Below are positions 33,596-39,937 of a stretch of 39,937 nt of DNA, piece by piece. Each line of letters starts with the position of its first letter. Within the stretch, counting starts at the first letter, position 1. The DNA is from Defluviitalea raffinosedens (GTDB taxonomy: Bacteria; Bacillota; Clostridia; Lachnospirales; Defluviitaleaceae), in assembly GCF_016908775.1 (NCBI RefSeq), contig NZ_JAFBEP010000026.1, forward strand, positions 1-39,937. The letters are read 5' to 3'. The position numbers were made by a program, and so were the translations under genes. Below the pieces are notes generated by a model. It worked only from the letters and a program-made list of their open reading frames with translations. It had not been told where the DNA came from and ran no database searches.

Positions 33596-34505
33596 ATGTA
33601 ACGTAATTTTTGTTGTTATTATTTTGCTAGTTATTTTGCTGTGCACAGTGGTTGTCCTGTTTGAGCGTTATAAAATCAAAAAAATGTTAGAAACCCTTAA
33701 CCAAATGCTGGATAGTGTATTGGATGGAAGCTTTACAGAGCAAAATTTTGATGAAAGTTTATTATCGGCAGTGGAGAACAGATTGTACCGATATCTGACT
33801 GCTTCCGAGGTATCAGCGCGTAATTTAGCCGTTGAGAAGGAAAAAATTAAGGAACTGATCGCAGATATTTCTCATCAAACCAAAACTCCTATTGCCAATA
33901 TTCTTCTCTATGCACAACTGCTGGAGGAACAGGAACTCCCTCAACAAAGTATGGATTGTGTGATGGCATTACGAGGACAAGCAGAGAAGTTAAACTTTTT
34001 AATTGCTTCCTTGGTAAAACTATCACGTCTGGAAACGGGAGTTTTCACACTTCGTCCAGTTTATACTGCTATTACTCCTATGCTGGAGGATACAGTGGAG
34101 CAATTCTTACCCAAAGTGACTCAAAAAGGGCTTCAGTTGATCATAGAACCTACGGAGGCTTATGCAATCTTTGATTATAAATGGACCCAGGAAGCTTTAT
34201 GCAATTTAGTGGACAATGCCATAAAATACACTCCACCAGGAGGAAGGATACAGATCTCTGTCAAAGAATACAATCTGTTTTGCCGCATTGATGTAGCTGA
34301 TACTGGTATAGGAATTTCCGAAGAAGAACAGGCAAAAGTGTTTTCGCGCTTTTATCGCTCACCTTCTGTTAGCGAACAAGATGGTGTAGGGATTGGTTTG
34401 TATCTTACGCGCCAGATTTTATCTGAGCAGGGTGGATACATAAAAGTTACTTCATCATTAGGTAGAGGTTCTGTATTTTCTATGTTTTTGCCCAGAGAAG
34501 ATTAA
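33588..34505 (+). CDS. Sensor histidine kinase of the ABC-transporter locus
   Basis: The 305-residue kinase has one N-terminal membrane helix (about 6-25) and almost no extracellular loop. A dimerisation domain follows with phospho-acceptor His96 in ISHQTKTPIANI. The HATPase_c domain has an N-box NLVDNAIKYTPPGG, G1 DTGIGI and G2 GVGIGLYL. The small or missing sensor is typical of intramembrane-sensing kinases that read the state of a partner ABC transporter, as in BceS-type peptide-antibiotic systems. It overlaps the response-regulator gene by eight bases. Because that regulator is interrupted, the kinase may currently lack its partner. Confidence 0.9.
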   Translation: MNECNVIFVVIILLVILLCTVVVLFERYKIKKMLETLNQMLDSVLDGSFTEQNFDESLLSAVENRLYRYLTASEVSARNLAVEKEKIKELIADISHQTKTPIANILLYAQLLEEQELPQQSMDCVMALRGQAEKLNFLIASLVKLSRLETGVFTLRPVYTAITPMLEDTVEQFLPKVTQKGLQLIIEPTEAYAIFDYKWTQEALCNLVDNAIKYTPPGGRIQISVKEYNLFCRIDVADTGIGISEEEQAKVFSRFYRSPSVSEQDGVGIGLYLTRQILSEQGGYIKVTSSLGRGSVFSMFLPRED

Positions 34506-34538
34506 ATTCTTTCAAAACTGTTAGAATTACTTACCTGC

Positions 34539-34567
34539 CTGAAAGATTTCAGAAAGAAATGTATGAT
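34539..34567 (+). promoter_or_regulatory. Candidate regulator-dependent promoter of the ABC genes
   Basis: CTGAAA (34539-34544) and TATGAT (34562-34567) are 17 bases apart. The inverted repeat CTGAAA-GA-TTTCAG (34539-34552) covers the poor -35 box, as seen at promoters activated by OmpR-type regulators. Confidence 0.4.
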
Positions 34568-34599
34568 AAAGTCTGTTTGAAGAGTTACAAACAGACTTT
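34568..34599 (+). other. Perfect 11-bp stem-loop before the ABC genes
   Basis: AAAGTCTGTTT (34568-34578) pairs with AAACAGACTTT (34589-34599), followed by ATTTAAGGAGG. It may partly terminate the kinase transcript or stabilise the 5' end of the ABC transcript. Confidence 0.5.
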
Positions 34600-34617
34600 A
34601 TTTAAGGAGGTTCTATG

Positions 34618-35286
34618 ATGACCATTTTAGAAGCGAAAGATTTAAAAAAGATATATGGTTTTGGAGAAAATACAGTTCATGCCCTGGCAGGTGTAGATCT
34701 TCAGGTAGAAAAAGGAGAATTTGTGGCTGTTGTTGGTACATCAGGAAGTGGTAAGAGCACACTTCTGCATATGCTGGGTGGTCTGGACCGTCCTACCAGT
34801 GGAAAAGTTTATGTGGATGGAAAGGATATTTTTTCGTTGAAGGATGAAGAATTGACAATTTTTCGCCGTCGCAAGATCGGATTTGTATTTCAAAATTATA
34901 ATTTGGTCCCTGTACTTAACGTTTATGAAAATATTGTATTACCTATTCAGCTGGACGGAAACTCCCCAGATACTCCTTATGTGGAAAATATTATCGATAC
35001 ATTGGGGCTTAGGTCCAAACTACAGTATTTGCCCAATAATCTTTCGGGGGGACAGCAGCAGCGTGTTGCCATTGCCCGGGCTTTGGCCACTAAGCCCGCA
35101 ATTATATTAGCAGATGAACCCACTGGGAATTTGGATTCTAAAACAAGCCAGGATGTGCTTGGTTTATTAAAAATTACAAGTGAGAGATTTACTCAAACCA
35201 TTGTAATGATCACTCACAACGAAGAGATTGCACAGATGGCCGATCGTATTGTCCGTATCGAGGACGGCTTGATTGTTGCTCGATAA
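34618..35286 (+). CDS. ABC transporter ATP-binding protein (MacB/BceA type)
   Basis: The 222-residue ATPase has Walker [10 protein letters not shown] near residue 41, Q-loop [17 protein letters not shown], signature LSGGQQQR and Walker [14 protein letters not shown]. This NYNLVP...ENI and EPTGNLDS pattern marks the LolD/MacB/BceA group that works with FtsX-type permeases. Together with the 886-residue permease it should form a peptide-antibiotic resistance or export complex. AGGAGG is seven bases before ATG 34618; ATG 34615 is also possible. The spacing to the permease gene is about a dozen bases. Confidence 0.92.
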   Translation: MTILEAKDLKKIYGFGENTVHALAGVDLQVEKGEFVAVVGTSGSGKSTLLHMLGGLDRPTSGKVYVDGKDIFSLKDEELTIFRRRKIGFVFQNYNLVPVLNVYENIVLPIQLDGNSPDTPYVENIIDTLGLRSKLQYLPNNLSGGQQQRVAIARALATKPAIILADEPTGNLDSKTSQDVLGLLKITSERFTQTIVMITHNEEIAQMADRIVRIEDGLIVAR

Positions 35287-35298
35287 GGAGGTATGGAT

Positions 35299-37959
35299 AT
35301 GAATGTAGCGAATAAAAAATGCATTCAACAACTGAGTATAAAAAGTATGAAAGCGACGAAAACCAGAAATCTTATTGCTATATTTGCCATTGCCTTAACC
35401 ACCATATTGTTTACTTCATTGTTTACGGTGATGCTATCCATAAATCATTCTATCCAACAGGCTAACTTTCGAAGGGTAGGAGGTTGGTCTCATGGATCAT
35501 TTAAGTATTTGACCTATGAGCAGTTTGATGAGATAAAAAATGATTCTCTTATAAAACAATATGGACTGCGTCGTATTGTAGGCATGGCCTATGATGTACC
35601 GTTTAATAAATCCCAAGTGGAAATTGGATACAGTGATGCAATTCATGCCCATTGGACATATTGTGACCCTGTAGAAGGTCGTTTACCTGAGGAGGGTACT
35701 AGTGAAGCCGCTACTGACACGCGGGTATTGGAATTGCTGGGTGTCGAGCCGACTTTGGGGAATGAGTTTACTATTACCTTTGATGTGGATGGAACAAAAA
35801 TAACAGAAACTTTTGTTTTGAGTGGTTGGTGGGAATATGATGAGGCAACTGTTGCCAATCATGTCCTTATTCCTCACAGTCGTGCACAGGCCATATTTGA
35901 ACAGGTGGGTATTGGCAGTGGTATTGGTAAGGACGGCATGACCGGTTCATGGAATATGGATGTTATGTTGGACAGTTCACTGCATATTGAAGAAGATCTC
36001 AATAAAATACTGGCAAATCACGGTTATCAAAATGAAAACCGTTCCTTAGGAGATAACTATATTTCAACTGGAGTCAATTGGGGTTACACTGGCACACAGT
36101 TTATTAACAATATTGATCCAGTGGTTGTGATAGCGATGATCATTCTTCTGTTCATCATTATCTTTACGGGGTATCTTATTATCTATAACATTTTCCAGAT
36201 CTCCGTTTCAAAAGATATTCGCTTTTATGGATTATTAAAGACTATTGGAACGACGGGAAGGCAGCTCAGTCGTATAATTCTCCATCAGGCATTAGTGTTG
36301 TCTATGATAGGCATTCCTTTTGGAATTTTAATTGGTTATGGGATAGGTATCAAACTGACCCCTGTAATACTTAGTCGTCTTAATGGAGTAGTACAGGATG
36401 TGGTGTCGGCAGATCCAGTGATTTTTATTGGCTCGGCGATATTTTCTTTGATTACAGTATTAATTTCCTGTCGAAGACCTGGTCGTATGGCAGCTAAGGT
36501 ATCTCCTATAGAGGCAGTTCGTTATAGTGAGGGGACAGGATATAATAAGAAGATGCGTAAGGCACAGGCAGGCGCATCCCTACCCAGGATGGCGTGGGCG
36601 AATTTAAGCAGGAGTTACAGTAAGACTGCTATAACAGTAGTCTCCCTTTCACTGGCTGTTCTTTTGCTTAATATGACTGTGACTTTTACTAATGGTTTTG
36701 ATATGGATAAATATTTATCCGATAGAGTGGTTACTGATTTTATAGTAGCTGATGCAGATTATTTTCACGTAGGAAAATTTTGGGGAGGAGACCAGGCACT
36801 TCCCGAAGAAGTGATCTCCACTATCGCCTCCCAACCAGGTATTGAAACTGGAGGGCGTGTATACGGTAAAGTCAGTCCGGTTGAGGAATTTATCACCGAG
36901 GACTATTATCGAACACTACACGGTAGATGGAATGATCAAGAAACACTGGATCGTCTCATAGCCATGTCAGAAAAAAACAAAGATGGTTTACTGGCTGGAC
37001 AAGTACAGCTTTACGGGATGGAATGCTATGTCCTTGACAAGCTTCGACTGCTGGAAGGTGACTTATCCAAGCTTTATGAACCCGGGGGACGTTATGTTGC
37101 AGCTGTGTATTCCGAAGATGACTATGGCAATCTCTGGGTGGATTCTCACTGGGCAAAGTTGGGTGATACAGTTACTCTGAGATATATAGATGAATACGAA
37201 TATTATGATCCGAATACAGGCGAGATTCTCGACCCTGCTAATATTCTTGATGATCAACCTTATCAGTGCCGGGCAAAAATTTATCGGGATATGGATTACG
37301 AAGTAGTGGCATTGGTCGCTATACCCTATTCTCTTACATATCGCTATAGTAGTGTGGATGAGTTCATTATGAATGACCAGATATTTATTCAGGACAGCGG
37401 TACTAACAGCATCATGTATTATTCTTACGATGTCAGCGAAGAGAAGATCGACGATATGGAGTCTTTTTTATCTCACTTGACTAAGGAACAGATGCCTCAG
37501 TTGAACTATGAGAGTAAAGCCACTTATGCAGCTGAATTCAATTCTTTTCGAAATATGTACCTTCTATTGGGTGGTGTGTTGAGTTTTATCATTGGACTTG
37601 TAGGTATACTCAATTTTCTCAATGTGATTTTGACAGGGATTATAAGCCGTCGTCGTGAGTTTGCAATGCTACAGTCCATTGGGATGACTGGCAAGCAACT
37701 TAAAACAATGTTGATTTGGGAGGGGCTGTACTATACGTTAGGTTCAGTGGCAATGTCTTTGTTGCTCAGTGTGGTTACGGGACCGTTACTTTCTGATGTA
37801 CTGGAAAGCATGTTTTGGTTCTTTACATATCGTTTTACACTCTTACCCATTTTATCGCTTGCACCGATTTTTGCAATGTTTGGTTTTGTTGTGCCATTGA
37901 TGGTGTACTGTGTTGTTTCTAAGCATTCTATTGTTGAACGTCTTAGGGAAGCTGAATAG
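35299..37959 (+). CDS. FtsX-type ABC transporter permease with large extracellular domains
   Basis: The 886-residue membrane protein has one membrane helix near 25-47 and an extracellular domain to about 265. A first FtsX core of three helices (about 270-400) includes RFYGLLKTIGTTGRQLSRII. A fourth to fifth helix lies near 440-460. A second, acidic extracellular domain (about 470-735) is followed by a second FtsX core with SRRREFAMLQSIGMTGKQLKTML. Two FtsX cores and large loops are typical of clostridial antimicrobial-peptide transporters; the ligand is unknown. AAGGAGG supports ATG 35299 rather than 35293. Neighbours (kinase, regulator, ATPase) suggest a sensing-resistance module. Confidence 0.88.
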   Translation: MNVANKKCIQQLSIKSMKATKTRNLIAIFAIALTTILFTSLFTVMLSINHSIQQANFRRVGGWSHGSFKYLTYEQFDEIKNDSLIKQYGLRRIVGMAYDVPFNKSQVEIGYSDAIHAHWTYCDPVEGRLPEEGTSEAATDTRVLELLGVEPTLGNEFTITFDVDGTKITETFVLSGWWEYDEATVANHVLIPHSRAQAIFEQVGIGSGIGKDGMTGSWNMDVMLDSSLHIEEDLNKILANHGYQNENRSLGDNYISTGVNWGYTGTQFINNIDPVVVIAMIILLFIIIFTGYLIIYNIFQISVSKDIRFYGLLKTIGTTGRQLSRIILHQALVLSMIGIPFGILIGYGIGIKLTPVILSRLNGVVQDVVSADPVIFIGSAIFSLITVLISCRRPGRMAAKVSPIEAVRYSEGTGYNKKMRKAQAGASLPRMAWANLSRSYSKTAITVVSLSLAVLLLNMTVTFTNGFDMDKYLSDRVVTDFIVADADYFHVGKFWGGDQALPEEVISTIASQPGIETGGRVYGKVSPVEEFITEDYYRTLHGRWNDQETLDRLIAMSEKNKDGLLAGQVQLYGMECYVLDKLRLLEGDLSKLYEPGGRYVAAVYSEDDYGNLWVDSHWAKLGDTVTLRYIDEYEYYDPNTGEILDPANILDDQPYQCRAKIYRDMDYEVVALVAIPYSLTYRYSSVDEFIMNDQIFIQDSGTNSIMYYSYDVSEEKIDDMESFLSHLTKEQMPQLNYESKATYAAEFNSFRNMYLLLGGVLSFIIGLVGILNFLNVILTGIISRRREFAMLQSIGMTGKQLKTMLIWEGLYYTLGSVAMSLLLSVVTGPLLSDVLESMFWFFTYRFTLLPILSLAPIFAMFGFVVPLMVYCVVSKHSIVERLREAE

Positions 37960-37960
37960 T

Positions 37961-38110
37961 TCAGAAAGGCATCGGATTGCTCTTGCATTGCATTTACTAT
38001 TACTTTCGTTTATAGCAAGTAATGTGGTTCTGGCAGCCTGCTATGTTGTTTTACTGTTTTGCTTTACTATAGCTCTTGCGGTGTTGGAACTAAAAGAATT
38101 GAGGGGATGA
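37961..38110 (+). pseudogene. Truncated small membrane protein
   Basis: The fragment starting SERHRIALALHLLLLSFIAS and ending LELKELRG has two membrane segments and directly follows the permease stop. It has no start codon or ribosome site in place. It precedes an XRE-type regulator remnant by four bases. Firmicutes often pair such a small membrane protein with an XRE regulator, so this looks like the 3' end of that pair. Confidence 0.4.
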
Positions 38111-38114
38111 TGAT

Positions 38115-38240
38115 ATGGCCTTACTTACGAAAATACATGAATATCGGGCCAGATATAACATGACACAGGAGAAACTTGCCTCATTGGTTGGCGTACGCAG
38201 AGAAATCGTTGTTAATCTGGAAAAAGATTTCGATGATTAA
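38115..38240 (+). pseudogene. Truncated XRE-family HTH regulator
   Basis: The 41-residue frame reads [20 protein letters not shown], then [17 protein letters not shown], then stops after DFDD. Intact relatives continue NLEKGKYNPSLKLA for about 25 more residues, so the C-terminal half of the HTH domain is missing. GAGGGG is eight bases before the ATG. It is probably non-functional. Confidence 0.6.
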
Positions 38241-38291
38241 TTTATTAAACTTTAGAGACATTTAACTGTCAGCAATTTATAGAGTATTGGT

Positions 38292-38346
38292 ATGCACTTG
38301 TGAATAAATCTTTTGGATCAGATTTATTTCATAAGTGTATTTTTTA
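38292..38346 (+). terminator. Strong long-stem terminator of the ABC locus
   Basis: Bases 38292-38311 (ATGCACTTGTGAATAAATCT) pair with 38320-38340 with two small irregularities, followed by a run of T's. Confidence 0.8.
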
Positions 38347-38431
38347 TGCAAAAGAAATTTAATTTAATTATTTCCGGGAAATATTAGTTTGATGATTGCC
38401 GGTTAAAGCAAAATTCTGTTATAAGAAATGA

Positions 38432-38461
38432 TTGTAATATGACATAATGCTGTCATATCAT
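38432..38461 (+). promoter_or_regulatory. Promoter with operator 1 of the WYL regulator
   Basis: TTGTAA (38432-38437) and TATCAT (38456-38461) are 18 bases apart. The spacer is filled by the inverted repeat ATATGACA-N6-TGTCATAT (38437-38458). The same layout recurs at 39391-39420. Confidence 0.7.
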
Positions 38462-38493
38462 ATATGTAATAATCAACGTAGGTGGTGGAGCAA

Positions 38494-39396
38494 ATGCAAA
38501 TGAATCGACTTCTTGAAATTGTATATATATTATTGAGTAAAGAGAGGGTAACGGCAAAAGAGCTGGCAGAGCGTTTTAATGTATCTCGAAGAACGATTTA
38601 CAGAGATATTGATGCGCTTAGCATTGCTGGTGTTCCAGTATATATGGAGAAAGGTAAAGGTGGAGGTATCAGTTTGCTTCCCGGATTTACTCTGGATAAA
38701 ACTTTTTTGACTGAACAGGAACAGGAAGATATACTTTTTGCGCTACAAGCATTAGGAGCGATTCATCCTCGGGAAACAAGCCAGGCTTTAAGCAAATTAT
38801 CTACTGTTTTTAATAAAAAGCTGGTCAATTGGATTGATGTGGATTTTTCAGATTGGAGTTGTGGCCATGATGATATATTTCACAAGCTAAAGACAGCGAT
38901 ATTTAATAAAACAGTTGTAGTCTTTGACTATTATAGTACAAAGGGAGAAAAAACAAGGCGAGAAGTTGAACCAATTCAACTGTTTTTCAAGCATCAATCC
39001 TGGTATCTTAAAGGATTTTGTCTTTCAAGGCATGATATGCGATTTTTCAAGTTAACAAGGATCAAAAATTTGATTCTGACAGAGCAGCATTTCAATGAAA
39101 GAACTTCTTATAAGGTTTCATCTGGAATTTCAGAAAAAAAAGATCATAACAGTTTGATTCGTTTGAAGTTAAAAATTGAAGCCGATATGGCTTATCGAGT
39201 ATATGACGAATTTGATCCCGAGAATATTCAAATGCTGTCAGATGGTAATTTTATTGTTACCGCAGTTTTTCCGGAGGACGAATGGGTGTATGGCTACATT
39301 ATGTCATTTGGAGAGTGTATTGAGGTGATTGAGCCTGTACATATCCGTAAAATTATCCAGGTAAAGTTGGAAAAATCTCTTAACAAATATTTATAA
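38494..39396 (+). CDS. YafY/DeoR-type transcriptional regulator with a WYL domain
   Basis: The 300-residue regulator has an N-terminal HTH_11 domain (LLEIVYILLSKERVTAKELA, VSRRTIYRDIDALSIAGVPV, KGKGGGISLLPGF) and a WYL domain from about residue 135 (KTAIFNKTVVVFDYYS, SWYLKGFCLSRHDMRFFKL). WYL domains sense small ligands or nucleic acid. An identical-pattern palindrome lies in its own promoter and in that of the next gene, so it most likely represses both. ATG 38494 gives the family start MQxNRL; GTG 38482 overlaps the ribosome-site region. Confidence 0.9.
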   Translation: MQMNRLLEIVYILLSKERVTAKELAERFNVSRRTIYRDIDALSIAGVPVYMEKGKGGGISLLPGFTLDKTFLTEQEQEDILFALQALGAIHPRETSQALSKLSTVFNKKLVNWIDVDFSDWSCGHDDIFHKLKTAIFNKTVVVFDYYSTKGEKTRREVEPIQLFFKHQSWYLKGFCLSRHDMRFFKLTRIKNLILTEQHFNERTSYKVSSGISEKKDHNSLIRLKLKIEADMAYRVYDEFDPENIQMLSDGNFIVTAVFPEDEWVYGYIMSFGECIEVIEPVHIRKIIQVKLEKSLNKYL

Positions 39397-39420
39397 TATG
39401 ACATACAGTTGTCATATTAT
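39391..39420 (+). promoter_or_regulatory. Promoter with operator 2, before the zinc-ribbon gene
   Basis: TTATAA (39391-39396) and TATTAT (39415-39420) are 18 bases apart. The inverted repeat ATAATATGACA-N6-TGTCATATTAT (39393-39420) covers the spacer and -10, overlapping the stop codon of the regulator. Its core is identical to operator 1. Confidence 0.7.
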
Positions 39421-39473
39421 GTGGATTATTATGAATATGAAATTGAGATATACCATATAAGGAGGAATTTAAT

Positions 39474-39740
39474 ATGAAAGAAAAATACTGCCAATCTTGT
39501 GGTATGCCAATGGAAGACACGGAAGATTTGTTTGGAACAAATGCGGATGGAACTAAGAATGATGACTATTGTAAGTACTGTTATGAAAACGGGACATTTA
39601 AAGCAGACATTTCAATGGAAGAAATGATTGAATTTTGTGTGCCCCATGTAGTTTCTGCGAATTCTGGTATGACCGAGGATGCAGCCAGAAGTATGGTGAG
39701 AGAGTTTTTTCCTAAACTAAAACGCTGGAAAAATACATAA
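39474..39740 (+). CDS. Small zinc-ribbon protein (PF12674-type)
   Basis: The 88-residue protein starts MKEKYCQSCGMPMEDTEDLF and continues with DDYCKYCYENGTF: two CxxC pairs forming a zinc ribbon. It has a helical C-terminal half (MTEDAARSMVREFFPKLKRW). This full-length domain is widespread in Firmicutes and often sits beside YafY-type WYL regulators; its function is unknown. AGGAGG lies upstream of the ATG. It is controlled by its own promoter with a palindromic operator and ended by a hairpin. Confidence 0.88.
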   Translation: MKEKYCQSCGMPMEDTEDLFGTNADGTKNDDYCKYCYENGTFKADISMEEMIEFCVPHVVSANSGMTEDAARSMVREFFPKLKRWKNT

Positions 39741-39747
39741 TTACGAG

Positions 39748-39776
39748 AAGGCATAGAAATATTCTATGCCTTTATT
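39748..39776 (+). terminator. Terminator of the zinc-ribbon gene
   Basis: AAGGCATAGAA (39748-39758) pairs with TTCTATGCCTT (39762-39772), a short AT loop and T-rich end. Confidence 0.75.
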
Positions 39777-39806
39777 ACATAGGAAATGCTCCGGGATTTC
39801 CTATGT
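39777..39806 (+). other. Second perfect stem-loop near the right end
   Basis: ACATAGGAAAT (39777-39787) is the exact reverse complement of ATTTCCTATGT (39796-39806). No T-run follows on either strand, so its role is unknown. Confidence 0.5.
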
Positions 39807-39843
39807 GACAAAAAACTTAGGATTGATGTACATTCGTCCATAT

Positions 39844-39937
39844 CGTATTGTCCCCCTTATTTTGGACAAAAACTCACTAATGCTTAATATATCTTAGAAT
39901 TTCATATTAATTTTTCTTCACCCTAATTTGATTCTAC
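39844..39937 (+). repeat. End of an IS3/IS150-like element (right copy)
   Basis: Exact reverse complement of 2-95. The element reads into the window end from TGTCCCCC at 39849, with TTTTGGACA shortly after. Only 89 bases of it are present and no transposase frame can be assigned. Confidence 0.6.

Noticed and set aside
1-39937. Linear plasmid or phage genome with terminal inverted repeats
   Set aside because: The gene content is ordinary chromosomal metabolism and signalling, with no replication, partition or capsid genes. The repeat has IS3-like TG/CA ends and a GGAC block, so IS copies at contig ends are the simpler explanation.
1-39937. CRISPR array, tRNA or rRNA genes, prophage
   Set aside because: No spaced direct repeats, no tRNA-like cloverleaf ends or rRNA stretches, and no phage structural or integrase genes were seen on either strand.

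Overview
The window is one AT-rich (my estimate is mid-30s % G+C) Gram-positive chromosomal segment. Gene content suggests an anaerobic, motile clostridium, probably Lachnospiraceae. The evidence is a cellobiose phosphorylase very close to clostridial enzymes, a flavodiiron protein, an Amt fused to PII, Man-family PTS genes, several chemoreceptors, a c-di-GMP-I riboswitch and clostridial-style TetR, AraC, GntR and WYL regulators. The placement is inference. Bases 2-95 and 39844-39937 are a perfect 94-bp inverted repeat resembling one end of an IS3/IS150-type element. The segment therefore looks like a contig bounded by two oppositely oriented IS copies.

Layout. 0.2-3.9 kb: zinc/manganese ABC uptake operon (lipoprotein, ATPase, permease) with an extra lipoprotein and a zinc-ribbon membrane protein. 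4.2-6.7 kb: cellobiose phosphorylase with its own promoter and terminator. 7.1-7.6 kb: decayed methyltransferase. 7.7-9.2 kb: membrane chemoreceptor. 9.5-10.2 kb: small gene plus yjdF. 10.4-13.5 kb: two GNATs around a flavodiiron protein. 13.8-15.2 kb: LysE-type exporter plus AraC regulator. 15.4-16.6 kb: CmpB-like membrane domain fused to an HD domain. 16.6-18.0 kb: TetR divergent from a flavodoxin-fold reductase. 18.5-20.5 kb: ammonium transporter-PII fusion (minus strand) behind a strongly structured leader. 21.1-27.4 kb: amino-sugar locus (tandem GNAT, atypical PIG-L deacetylase homologue, MurQ, Man-family IIB, IIC, IID and IIA, GntR). 27.7-31.7 kb: two chemoreceptors, the second behind a c-di-GMP-I riboswitch and interrupted by an in-frame stop. 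31.9-32.9 kb: serine hydrolase. 32.9-38.0 kb: response regulator (in-frame stop), histidine kinase, ABC ATPase and large FtsX-type permease, probably peptide-antibiotic sensing and resistance. 38.0-39.8 kb: gene remnants, then a WYL regulator and zinc-ribbon gene with the same palindromic operator in front of each.

The best candidate for something undescribed is the 21.1-27.4 kb locus. It pairs a MurNAc-6-P etherase with a mannose-family PTS (known MurNAc PTS uptake is glucose-family), a deacetylase homologue lacking the usual catalytic Asp, and a two-domain acetyltransferase, with a perfect 20-bp palindrome just after the promoter. A plausible reading is salvage of muramic-type amino sugars, including de-N-acetylated forms. 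Second best are the tandem-hairpin leader of amt-PII and the twin WYL operators.
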